From contig RCAB01000134.1 of NCBI GenBank assembly GCA_003640385.1, positions 62,001 to 126,000 of the forward strand: 64,000 nt of DNA. The letters are read 5' to 3'. The translations under genes were made by a program, and so were the position numbers. Origin of the DNA: Setaria digitata (Eukaryota > Nematoda > Chromadorea > Rhabditida > Setariidae). Positions 22,555 to 35,459 of the stretch are shown here, piece after piece. Below the pieces are notes generated by a model. It saw only the letters and a program-made list of their open reading frames with translations, had not been told where the DNA came from and did no database searches. Within the stretch, counting starts at the first letter, position 1. Each line of letters starts with the position of its first letter.

Positions 22555-25500
22555 ATGGGTTGTGTAGCAAAGCGACGAAATACAGGAACAAGTCGACGTA
22601 ATGTAAGTTAAAATAGAATTATCGTGTCTACTTTTTTTCCAGCCTATATGTTACCATTAATAGATACTTTGGGAAATAGCAAGATGATATTATTTGTAGG
22701 ACCGCTTAAAGCTCTTAACATTGGTTGAACTAAAGGCCCGGAACGTTACTAATAAAAACTAATTTGAGTGACCATTTATGAGAAATGAGTGTTTGCACTG
22801 ATTGGACTTAGTATTACGTACAAATGTGCTGTAGTAGTCGACCTCACAATCTCGCTGTTAGTCTAGAGTAGCGGAAACCTATATTTAGAGTGATCCACTA
22901 AGTTTTCGATCACATAAAAATACAAAAAGTTGTAATAAAATAGTTCAGGGTATGTTTTTGAGATGTGTGCGGAAAGTAATGAACATGACATTCAACAATG
23001 CTACATGAATGAGATTAATTTATGAAAATAATTTCAAAATTTGAGTAACTGAAGTTGAATTATGATTATACGAAAAAAAGAGCAAAATAAAAATGCAAGA
23101 ACGCGTTATTTTTTGCTGAATTCTTTTAATATTCCATAGGGTAATATTACTGCAGTCATAAGGAGTTCAACCACACATATTAGGGAATATTAGATTTGGC
23201 ACCTTTTTTTTTTTTTTTTTTTTGAAAAGGGAGAAGAATCATGAGTAGCAGATATTATTGGAGTAATGGATGATTCAAATATTGTATGAGTTATGAGTAG
23301 ATGGGGGTAACCGAAGGATTTTAGGACAAGGACTCAATAAATATCGAACTTTTCGGGAATTAGACTTGCTATATAAGTTATATAATTATTCTAAAGAAAA
23401 AACTGATTTTAGTCTGGCTCTGTAAAAGCGTAGACAAGTGGAATTATTACGAAATATATTTAATGCGAAATTTGTCATATTTCTTACGCTTTGTTCAACT
23501 ATTTTTTTACAGAAGCTTTTTTATGCTTAGGTTTCAAGTGAGTGCGAAATACCTGATGAAATCGATTTTGATGCGGCATGGAAAGTTTATATGCTCAGTA
23601 GATCTGTGTGCCTTCTTCACTATGTTCCCAATCCAAAGTTAGACTTTTGTTGACTCTCTGAATTTCCGTTCATTTTCTTTTGCGATTTTTGTGCAAGTTG
23701 GAGAATAAAGAACTCCCTCTATTCAGTACTTTCCTTAGGAGCTAAAATCTTACATTTATGAACTTTGTGCTGTAAGTGATAGATTGGTTTTTATTGTTTT
23801 CAAGATTTTGATTGCAGAACAAAAAATTGCCGTGATAATCCGTATTGTCTGGGTCGTTTGGGCTTGGAAAAATGGGACAAATTATTAAGTTGTATCAAAA
23901 ATGAAAATAAAACAAGTACCGAACTGGATCGACGTGATATCGCGAAGATGCCGTGTGGTTTGGTAAATCTCGGGAATTCGTGCTACGTGAATAGCTTTTT
24001 GCAGGTATTATTTTAATATAGTAAAATTTTAATACAGTTATTTTATTATAGTAAATTAATATGAGATCTTGGGAACCACTCGACTGTTTAAAAACTTCTG
24101 ATGAATTTGATTTTATATCAAAAAACTGGAAGGGTCAGCGTAGTCAATGAATTGTTGATTGTCAGCAGTCCTTAATATTTATTTTAAGATATTTTTCAAC
24201 GATCCTGTTTTTCGGAAGTGCATTTACGATTGGCGACCTGTTGCTAATTTCGTCAAACCTGAAGGAGAAAAAATAAATATTGAAGAGCTGATGCATTGTA
24301 TACAAAAATTATTTATTACCTTGCAAATTACTCCATATGTAAGTTCTTAGTTTTATTGTCCAAATGTTTAAACTAATTTGATTAGAGAAACTGTGCAGAG
24401 TTTTAAATCCACAGTTGCAAATTTTTCTTTTTTAGCTTCATTCCAGAACTTTTTTATGTGAATAATGAAAAATATATTTGATCTGTCATTATTGTATTAC
24501 GATACCACACCAACTCTCGTTCTCTTATAATTAATCCATTTAAAATTTCTGTCTAACCGAAAAAACATTTTTAGGAAGATACCAGCGCAGAAGGACTGGT
24601 TAAGCTGCTACAATTAGACGGAAATCAACATGATGCTCTAGAATTTCAAATACTTTTTTTCGGAAAACTTGAGAAGCTGCTTAGTTATCACGCTGAATGG
24701 CATGAAGTGCGCGAAACTATTTTAAAAAGGTTTCAGGTAAAAGCGATAATTTTAAACAGAACATTCGAATTTTTAATGATGTAATATCGGTGTGCACTAT
24801 GTTTTCTTCTTCTTTTTTTGGCTGTTTTTCAGAGGATTTTTTTTTTCAAAAAATTCACGAAGTTTCAGAAAATCCGAAATTTCAAATAATCTTTCAGGGA
24901 GTTATTATGCAGACGATTTCTTGCAAATGTGGACGTCGCAGTGTTACGGAGTTACCATTCAACCCATTTTATTTAAGTATAGAAAAAGCTAGATCGTTAT
25001 CAAAAGCACTTGAATATTATTTTCTTCCAGAAGAGTAAATTTTTCTATTATGTTGACTGTTAAAATGTTCTCAAATAGCATTCATTCACTAAATAACCTG
25101 ATTTGCTTCTGGTTTTCACAAGTTACGGTGAAAAATCATTTATGCTTGGCCGGATTTAGTTGAGGGGCTGTGCTTTTTTAAGTTCATTGCTCTTACACTA
25201 TCATTTGCTGCTACTTAAATTCGTTTGTTTAACACACTTAACTCGGGTTTTATGGAAGCAAAAAACAGTTGTTTAAAAAACTAGCCTTCAGTTGAAGTAT
25301 GTATGACATTTTAGATTGCCTGATTATAAATGCAGCGACTGCGGACAAACCGGATCCGCACAAAATCGTCTTGCAATTAAGGAACCTCCACCTGTGTTAA
25401 CAATACAACTTAATCGATTTACATATGACGCGTAAAATTTTCAGAATCGTTTTTTTTTGCTGTTCAGTTATTTCAGCGATCTTTCAACTTTAGTTCAGAA

Positions 25501-28500
25501 GTCTCTTTTTTTCATTAAAGTTTCTTTTTTTTTTTTTTTTAAATTTTAGTGTGGGACACAAAAAGAAGATTCATTCACCATTGCAATATCCAAGAATTCT
25601 GCAACTGGGTGATGCGAAATATGATATCTGTGCTGTAATGATTCATGAAGGCCCAAATGCCGATTGTGGCCACTATTATGATCTGATTAAGCATCCAGGC
25701 ACCAGACAGTGGTTCACTTATAATGACGAAGTGCTACTTTATAATATTTTATAGCTTATAAAAAGAAATAATTTCTTCAAGACTATTGTATTAACGATTA
25801 AAATAGAATTAAAGTATGTTGCGAAAATAAGTATATACAGCGATATGAAAGTATTGGGATAGTAAATTACTCTTAGTTTCATAATTAGATTGTGTAAAGG
25901 TTAAATATGGTTTAATGGTCTGAAAATTTACTGTTGAAAAAGTCGGTAACTAATGGCTATATTTAGGTCGTGAAACCTTCTGCCACTCCTGGTGTATGCG
26001 TCGAGAAAGAACGAACATCTAAAGTTACTGCTGATATGAAAGGATGTTATGCTTTGGTTTATCGTCGAGAAAATGAGGAAAATGCCGCCATTCCTGATGT
26101 TCCGGAAGATTTATTAGGTGATATCGCAAGCAAGGTATGGGGGAAAATCTTTCATTTGTTTAATTTTCTTGACGATCAAATTATATATATATATTTTGTT
26201 CATTCACATCCAACTATGCTATTTTAATAAACAGTCAGGCGGTTTGTTTCTCTTTTTTTTTCTTTTTTGTCCCCAATGATCGATAAGGGACTTCGCTCAA
26301 AATTATACAAGATATGGATCAAATTTGTTCAGCTAAGCTTCTGATGTATGTAAATTTACAGCTGGAAGAAGAATTTGTTGCTCAAACTAGTGCAACTACA
26401 GAAATGACGCTTAGACTTAAGAATACAGTTGAAGATTATCACAAACAACTTACGAACATATTTGATAAGTTACAGGTTTCGAACATTCAATATTTACATA
26501 ACGCTCAGATTGCAATTTCTTAAGTACTTTATTTTTTGGTTCGAACTTTCAGTTTCAGAAATCGGAACTAATTTTTTTTTGAGTTTTTTGAGTAGCAGTT
26601 TGAAATGTGATTAAAAGTTTAGTTTCCAGGTGAAGAAAGGCGAACAAATGTTGAAAAACCCGGATAACATTGTATTTTTGCCTACTGAACTGTTTAGCAG
26701 TATCCTGTTTCATGAATTCAACAAGATGGTGGAGAACAATGAAGAGGTATTGAATTCCGAAATTGCGGCATTTTTTTTCTTGTGCATAATTTTATGAGAT
26801 GTAATTTTTCACCTTTATTGCTGCTGTACTGATATCCATGTTTTATTTGTTGTATATTGCCCTCATTTCGCAAACCCTAGTTTTTCAACCATTAGTTTCA
26901 ACTGAACATTATTTCTTAAGTGATAATATTGTTAATTGGTTGAGGTTATTGTTTGAAGGGAATTAATCGTGCCGTAATCATTTTTGCCACTCAGCAGAGG
27001 GATTTATTGAAATGTTATCTCGTCTTTTGTTGTGCATTTCATTCTTTTGAAACAAGAGCTTGTTCCAGGTTTTCAAAAATGTCGCAAACAGTACTCGAAG
27101 TGCAGCAATTATCAAATCGTTGAATTGTAAAAATTCGGATGAGGTTTGTCAATTTTTAGAAGTTGAGATTTTGTAGAGTTCTTTGTATCGCGATTGTAAT
27201 TTTTCGTGGCATTCAATAAACAGACAATAACTTATCATGTACTCGTTATTTGCATCTGCACTGTTTGCTTTTAGCAACAGCATCACTTGAATCCAAAAAT
27301 TTAAATGTTATGGGATAGTTAAACGATATATGTATAGTCCTTTTAAACTTTTTGTTTGAAAGAATTGAGGTACTGTCACTGCAAAAACTATCAGTATTTC
27401 AGAACAGATCAAAATCATCATATTGTTTGTGTACGCATAATCGTGTGTCGCTTGGGAGTGTTCGAAGTGGTATAGTGAAAGCTGTGATGAAAAACGCAGC
27501 AAAAAATTTCCTGACATCCTATGGTGTCAAATTTGTTGACCTGAAAACGGGGTTCGTATTTACTATCAAGAAAAAAGAGAATTTCTTAGCTGCAGAACAT
27601 GACAGTTATTTGAAAGTGGTTTCAGTGTTATATCTATAAGTGGTGAAGCCTTAAAGTTTAGTTTTCTTATTCTAAAATACTATATGTAAATTGTTTTAAG
27701 GTCTGACATTTGCTTAGAATGTGTAGAAGCATTGAAAGCGCGGAACGAATTTATAAGAAAAGTTCAGTTAAAAGAAAGATTAGTAAAGCAGTTATTACGA
27801 GAGAAATCAAAAAGGTAAAGTCAGGCTATTATTTTTCAGGCTTTTCCTATGTTCGTTTTGCGTGTTAGTATTCGGTTGATATCCTCATTTTCGAGCTTTT
27901 GTTGAGGGAAAACTCCTCCAGTTTCGGAGATATATATATATATGATTTTAATTGTAATGATCGCAGTATTGCAGTAGGTGTCAGATAACATAAGAGAAAC
28001 TAGCAGACATAAACCAGACGTCTAGTACTGAGAACTGATATTGAAGATCTGTTGGCAGAGGATGATTCTTCTTTGTTGGTAAATTATGCAGTTGTTATTT
28101 TATCACGACAATTTTTGGCAGAGAGCTGTTTATTCAGAAGTTTTCAGTAAAATATCTCTTGTATTTTTTCTGAATAAGAAAGGAGGTGAAAAATTTTGCA
28201 GGTATTATCATTCAGAAAATTGCTTTTGGGTATCAGTACGTTGTTTATCGCAGTATCGACAGTTGGCTTTACGTGCGCACGAACAAACCGTGAAATCATA
28301 TGCAGAAGTTACAGAATTGAATTATTTTTGGCCATGTAAACAATTCGAGAAGGTATAGCAGTTGTAACTATAATATAGTTCTTATGAACTAGTTTGCTTT
28401 TTTTTCTGAAATTCATTTCAGTCATTACAGCAAGGATCAGTAGCAGATTACACTCCTTCGACATCAGAAATTTCGCAAAGAATCTCACTGGAAACTGGAT

Positions 28501-31500
28501 CTGGAAGAGCAGTAGACGAATTTGGATTACCAGATGTATGAAATTTTCCACTGTTTTCGTAGTGTTTATTACGCTTTTTATGGTTCCATTTTTATATGAG
28601 CTATTTTATTCTGAAATATTATAAATTGTATGTATTTGAGACATTAAAATGTTAACAAATGATTTTTTTACAAGTCTTCCATACCTTAAGGATTTTGGTC
28701 CAGTTACTCTCACGAGTGGTGGTGGCGATTCTTCAGATATTGCAGTCAATGGGAGTTGTAATGAGGTAAATTTTAAATATGATAAAAGATTTCGGTGCAC
28801 TTTTTTCTGCTCACATCTAATATTGTGTTTTTAATGATCTAAAAAGTGTTTGATTCAGTGACCACAGTGAGTTTTTAAGCGTGGTTCCCTTCGGCCTTCA
28901 TTTTTCGGTCAAAATACAAAAAAAAGAAAAAACTTTTCGATGGTCATTAACGATAACCATAGATAAGTGGCTCAGTTTCTGGAAGCAAATAATTTTTTTT
29001 CGAAAATACTTTTTCACATGACTCATATTTCTTCTACAGGTAAATTTATCAGCTGCTGATGATGCTTCAGTGCAAAATGCTTTCATGGATGAAAAACGAG
29101 GTAATCGGAAACGGACAGCTCTGTATTCTACAGACAAGGTAGGAAGATCTCCTACCTGTGGTATTAATCAGATAATTCATTAAATAAGATGACGATGGCT
29201 TTCTTAAAGCTATGAAAGTGGATTGCACACCATTATGTTGCATGCCATTAGGTTGTTCTGGGCCATTTTTTGTCTAGTTAAATATGTATATGGTTCACTA
29301 GATGCTTCAAACTTATTTCGCAAAACAATTACCTGACTCAAAATTCACCGTGTAAGAATTATGAGTTATGGAGATTATAGATAGTTCGTTATGTTTATCT
29401 TTTTCAAAAACAGTGTTTATTATGACCAGTCGTGGATCTTCTTTAAAGATCTAAAAGGAATCAATTTTTCGTAAAAGTTGTGCATAATCATTTCAGATCG
29501 CTAATTCAGTTATGGAAAAATGTAAAGACACTTATAATATTTCAGTCATGGGGGAATTAGAAACATCTAAAAAACAGAAACGTTAGTAATCATTTCACTC
29601 AGTCATTAGTCATATGTCATGAATATACACTGTTACTGATTGCATACTCTCTTACTACGTTTCTTCAAACCTCACTGTCTTATCCTGCACCTTTTCAGTT
29701 TTCAATCTACTTCACTTTATTATTAATTAGTTACCTTCAAAAGTTCCATGAGTATTGTTCTGTGCTGGAAATTCACACCCGCGAAAGTAATAGTACCAGC
29801 AAATTATTATTTACTGAAGCGAAAATTAGCTCCTTCCATGCCGGAGATGTCACTCATTAAAGCTAACTTTATTTGCAGTATTTGACGATGATGCCTATTC
29901 AGAAATTCGACAGACAAGGTCTTCATCTGAATCACCGCCTGATATTACCGAGGTGCCGGATGTTATTTCCACTTCTGTCGAAAAAAGAGAAGGCGATGGA
30001 AGTGTTGAAACGAAAGTTGAACAATTGACTGATACAAATGAAGTAGGTTTATCAAACTATATGAAATGGCGCGAACAATGTTTGTATCCTATTTTTGTTT
30101 TGAGTTAAAAGAGATTTTGAGACCTTTTCAAACGTGACAAGTCCAGTTGTATAAAGGATGGCAATATTGAATAAACACTGTCTGTATTAAGTCGACTACC
30201 CCATCTTTATGAATCACACTGTTTGCTTTTCCTAATTAAAACTGGTAGGTTCATTCTTAATGGGACTAAGTTCTCTTTTAATACCATCTTTCTTCCAATG
30301 ATTCCCACGGTTTCTCATTGCCTACAATCCTTTTAGGGAGTTCCTTTAATTTTTTGACTGCCCTTTATTGTTTTTTGTTTTATTTTTTCTGCACAGTTCG
30401 ATTTTGAACTGATAGTTGAGTGAAGAAATCAGATGGTAATGTATGCTTTATATAGATGCTTTTGAGTTTATTTTATTGCAGAATTTAATAGCAACTACTT
30501 CTGATGAATGTTTGTCAAAAATGCATTCCGAGACGAAAGAAAACAAACAAGCTTCAACTGCGGACAGTAGTATGCAGTCATCATCAGAGAACAATGCCCG
30601 ACCTCGAGATACACTTCAGGATGATTTGGATTGCACGCAAAGTGATGAAGAAGATGAAGAAGAAAGGAGTCCGGTAGTTTTCAATGGAGATTTGCGATGT
30701 GAACATGGTTTGTGATCGTTTGGTGTTAATCACTGTATATTGTATCAGATCATAATTCGGCAGTAGATTTATCACTAATAAACTGCGATATGTTGTGGAA
30801 GGGATTTTTTCTCTGAATTTCTATGAAAGTTTTGTCAGTTTTCTATCTGCTTGGGAGTTTATGTTTACTAATTAGCAAGAAATTACAATTTAAACGTCTA
30901 AACATTTCCTGAGAAGATGTGATTCATTCATGGATTTGAGAGTATTGCGGTTTGAAATCTGTTCAGTTGTGATCTTTTCTAGGACTTCTGGATTACGAGT
31001 GTTGGATGACGAATGAGCGGCGTATTGTTGTTGACGAAAACGAATGGAAGCAATTAACAGTTGGAATTTTTGAGCCGGATCATTTGTGGTGTGTTAGTGT
31101 TGATGAATTTCCCTGCTCCATTTGTAAATCAGGTTATCTGGTAAGTAATCGCTTTATTTACGAATTTAGTTACTTTATAGCATTATAGCATTTATCTACG
31201 GATTTTAGGCTTTAAGATTACATATGGTCTGATTATAGTTATTGCTAGAAAGCTTGGGATAGTTTGTGTTTAGCTGCTGGTAGACAACTACTCAACTGCG
31301 TAGACGAGTTAATTATCTACCATTTTAAAGCCATTAGAGATGGAGTGATTAGCGTCTTAGATTTCAGTAATGGCATTCCAGTTTCACACACTAAAAGGAA
31401 TTTCTTAGAACTGAAAAGATTTCTCGGAAGCTTTCTAAAATTTAAAATTATTTTAATATATATAAAGTTACAGTGTGTAAGAAATCGCTAGTTAAAACTA

Positions 31501-33968
31501 TCCAGTCATTTTTTTTTTTTTTTTTTAAAAGAATAAATAGAATAGTTCAAAATGTGGTGTTTGTAACAATTTAAGATAAAGTTACATATTAGTGATACAG
31601 TTCCTTTTTTTATTACAGTACAAAAAAGATGACTGGGAGGAAACGTTGCGACGTATGAAAGAAATACGGTTGGCTATTGGTGAACTGATTCGTGCAGCTG
31701 TGCGCAGGACATTGGCGGTGAAATCTTCAACCCCTCAAATTTATGAACGTGTTATTTGTCGAAATTTTTTGAAAAATATGATCTCACGTTTCAAGTATGT
31801 ATTTTATTAAGTTGTCTCTATGGATGAAGAATTTCTACCAAGACTTGATGACAATGGAAAGCGATGTGATATTTAAATATTTATATGTAACATATGTAAT
31901 ATATTTCAAAACAGATGGTTTAATGTGCCTAAAAGAGATCGGAGTTCGGAAGGTAGAAATCATGCGCGCACTACTTTATAACATTTGTCACCTGGATCTC
32001 TTAAGCAGTGTTTGATGTTCTATAGTTCTGTAAAACTTTCCGTTAATTCTGTAAGATTCTGTGGAGCATATGTTATTTCAATTATGGAATGGTGCATAGC
32101 ACTGTGTGATTGAATCGTAGTTATTTAGACAAGCAATATTTTCATTTTTGTTTAAAATAAGGTAAGATTTTTCAAAATGCTCTGGAATTATCAGTGTTGT
32201 TCAGGAGCCGTGTGCGAAATCCAACAATCCCAACAATTTGTCAGGACTGTATGTTGTGTTCCCAACACAAGAAACCTTGCGTATTAATTGATAATACCGA
32301 GGGTTTGGTATGTTACAATTTCCTCTTTACTATCTTAAATAATCGAAGAGTTGATGAAGACAGTTGGTTTACATAAGGAGAATAAAATCTTCATAAAAAA
32401 TTTCTCTTCAGAATTTAGTTTAATGCTTTTTATTCTAAATGAATGAGTCGGGGCAGCTTAATACTTCCATAAGTTTCGTTTGGCATACAATGTATAATCA
32501 TGTTAGATTGCTTGATATCTGCGATTGAGCTCATCGCAGGGAATTTTTTTAGTCGTAGAATAGGAAAATATTCTATCACTTTGAAGTACAATTCTTTTAC
32601 TCTTTCAGGCTGTTCCACTCACTTTGGAAGAATGGCAAAAGATATTGGTGGCCATGCAGATCAATGAAGATGATGTTATCCTGATTTGCCTTGATAACAA
32701 AGGTTTTTCTCTCTGCCATTCATTTTTTTTCATCAAATTTTCTTTGTGATAATAGATCAAAAAAAAAAAAAAAACCACTGAGTAACTTATTTATTGAGTA
32801 CTCAGTAACTAAGATGAGGCAATAATGATAACAAGTCGTTTACCGTAAGCAGTTATGCTTCATTTCTGCACTGAAATATTCCTTCTAATCGAGATTTATT
32901 ATGATTTAAAACTGGTTAATTTTTGAGGAGTGTGTGAAATGTTTTGTGATGAATGTTTTCGACAGCAGCAGCTGCAAGTTGAGCATCAGCGTTTCGTTTA
33001 TGAACATGGTGCCGAAATTTATGTGAAGCTTGTAAGCTATCATTTTTTTCTGCAGTTTTATACTTTCATGGTTAGAGCTAATAAGTCTGAGTTATTAAGT
33101 CCTTAGCAGAGAATGTTGCATTGGCCGGATCTTTCGGAAAATTGTAAATATGGAATAAAAGAGTGGAAGAAATCTACTACTAACTTCTTTCTTAAAGTTT
33201 CTGTGAGTTTTTTTTCTAGAAGAGCGATAAGAATGATGAGCCGATAAAAGCAGCAAACGGTGATTTAGTACCACCTTTTAACGCTACTCCATCGTTAATT
33301 CGTCCGGAACGACATGCAACAACAAGACGTGCGGTGGCAAAATGTTCGATGGTCTTTAAAGTAGTTTTAATGATTATACAAAAACTATACAAAATCTTTT
33401 TTTAATTCCTTATAATTTGCTGTTTTATTACTAAGGGGGAAAAGCATTTGTACAAAGTCGATCGATGATTCTGATGCTTCCATTTAAACCTTATTAAAAT
33501 ATAAAGTTTGTGATAATGTTGATTTCAGATGACATCTCTGAATACAATTCATCAGTTAAAAGTAAAGATTTATCAAAAAACGGGTCAATTACCAAACGAT
33601 CAACTTATTTATATGAAGGAAAGACTTCTGAATGATTCGGTTTGATTGGATTTTTTCATATCTTTATGCCAGTATTTCTTCATATTATATTTTTTGCCAC
33701 TTGTGCTTCTATGGTATATTATGTGATATACTGATACATTTCCTCGAAGTTAAATACCTTTTTTTTTCTTTTTTTCCCTAAAATGCTAAATTCATTTTTT
33801 ATACATCATTTTCCTAATTTACAGGATACCCTAGAAGAGGCACGTGTTGATCCACAGGAACTTATTGAAACACCATTAACATTGATTGTACAACAACCTA
33901 CGGACATCCCAACAGAACCGCGACAGCTGGAACGTGGTTTTGCGGACACTGCTCTATCGCATAGTTGA
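22555..33968 (+). CDS. usp-48: Ubiquitin carboxyl-terminal hydrolase 48 (USP48)
   Basis: Cysteine deubiquitinase. Exons: 22555-22602, 23531-23637, 23818-24004, 24189-24338, 24575-24736, 24835-25034, 25315-25431, 25550-25730, 25967-26134, 26362-26475, 26630-26746, 27069-27143, 27403-27551, 27701-27814, 28202-28352, 28422-28535, 28691-28765, 29040-29138, 29497-29581, 29879-30042, 30482-30707, 30983-31140, 31619-31794, 32205-32307, 32609-32702, 32931-33031, 33220-33360, 33529-33639, 33825-33968. Phase closes to 1276 aa. USP domain: NCRDNPYCLGRLG, Cys box GLVNLGNSCYVNSFLQ, GNQHDALEF, zinc knuckle CKCGRR...CSDCG, His box ADCGHYYDLI and WFTYNDE. Next come DUSP-like segments (ENCFWVSVRCLSQYRQLA; CWMTNERRIVVDENEWKQL; PCSICKSGYL), a long acidic Ser-rich insert (about 28.4-30.7 kb), Cys pairs (ICQDC; FCDECF) and a C-terminal ubiquitin-like domain (IHQLKVKIYQKTGQLPNDQL), the USP48 layout. 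Human USP48 is about 1035 aa, so this one is longer, mainly in the insert. Confidence 0.95.
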
Positions 33969-35459
33969 TAATTCTTGATTAATATGATAAAATGAAATTA
34001 ATTTGTATATCTACAGTGGTATCTGCTTTTTATGTTAATTTCCGAGGGAGAAACTTTTGATGCTTCATATTTAACCGTTCCCTCTCCATATTAATCTTTA
34101 ATTGAATCTCTCATGTTTTCGGAATAATCATAAAAACCCCGTTAGTTTTAGATTTCTCAATCTTGCATCCTTTATTTTATTTTCCGTTTTAGTATAATAT
34201 ATAAATTTATTAGTCAGCTCATATCTGTAATGTTTCTGTTTTGTAAATAAGTAAATGTATTTTCATGCAGCTTTCGTTAATGCAATTAGGGCTTTTTATT
34301 GAGATTTTCCACCGTTTTCATGTAGCATAATTTACATCCTTTTTTAGGCATTGATTTCTGTTAGTTCTTTAGCAGTGTTAATAATATTGCTATATATCAA
34401 GCATGAAGTTGCATTCGATCATATTCAGTTCATTAAATATTGGTAGTTAAAGGGTGTGTGAGCATCTATTGTATTTACTTAAATGATCCAAAATTATAAC
34501 TACTGTGCTGCTACAGATGCAACCATCTTTTTTTTTACGTTGACAAAATAGTTTTCAAATTGTATCTCATAAAATTTCTGAGTAATATTTCTAGTTAGCT
34601 TTTATAATTTGTTTTCTCTTTTTTCTTCCAGAATTATGTGATATCGGACTTGCACACATGCATGCATATATGTGTTGTGGCGTACATGTATGTCGTAAAT
34701 GTTTTTTACTTTCAACGTTATAATGTGGTATTTTAAATATAAAAATGTGTACATTATATATAGAAATTCATGCTGTAGATTTTGTATATTTCAAATTAAA
34801 TTCTTCAAAATAAAATATAAAACAAATTTGGGTTTTCAGACAAGATTTTGACTTATTTTTCCAGATCTAGGTTGATGTTTAGCGAAAGTAATTCTATTAC
34901 TTATATTAATTTTTTTTTACTAAAGTATCTTTTTTCTTCCTGTGCAGCTATGTTCATTCTTACTTTCTGTCCACATTAGTAAATTTCTTCTGCAGACTGG
35001 TAATGTTCCATTTAATTGCCAATATTATTTCATATGTTCTTCGTATCAAATTCATACGGATAATTATTATTCGATACTTTGGTCTTGGATCACTTTAGCA
35101 TTTGTAAATATTATTTATAGTAGCAAATAAATTTTGTACTTAATTCTTTTTAATATAAAAGTATTTATGTAAGTTGCCTCTAATTAACTATTCACTTTTC
35201 AGATATTCTCCAGAATAAGCTACAAATTTGTGGATTAGAGTATTAAAGTGCAAGAGTTAGGCTGTAATTCTGGCTAATGTGGGTAGCAGTTTCTATCAGT
35301 AAGCCATTGCAGTGTTCAGTCGGTGATTTTTGTTAATAAACATGTTAACTGGTTTTTGGCTGATTAATTTTACTGTGTTTTTAGTTTACGATTCTCTTAT
35401 TACCGGTCAAAAATAAGCACTTGAGTAGGTAAATTTGTTAAATTTTCAGAATTAGGGTC
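33969..35459. other. Intergenic: usp-48 3' side and mrps-30 5' side
   Basis: Very AT-rich, no exon recognised. AATAAA-like signals near 34809 suit the usp-48 3' end. A TTTTCAG at 35443-35449, ten bases before the mrps-30 ATG, is a likely trans-splice acceptor. Confidence 0.55.

Noticed and set aside
24790..24992. Two overlapping plus-strand ORFs at a usp-48 exon
   Set aside because: Only the frame with GVIMQTISCKCGRR is coding; the other is a shadow.
28033..28078. Candidate usp-48 exon reading TDIEDLLAEDDSSLL
   Set aside because: The exon before it joins directly and in phase to 28202; this piece ends in the wrong phase.
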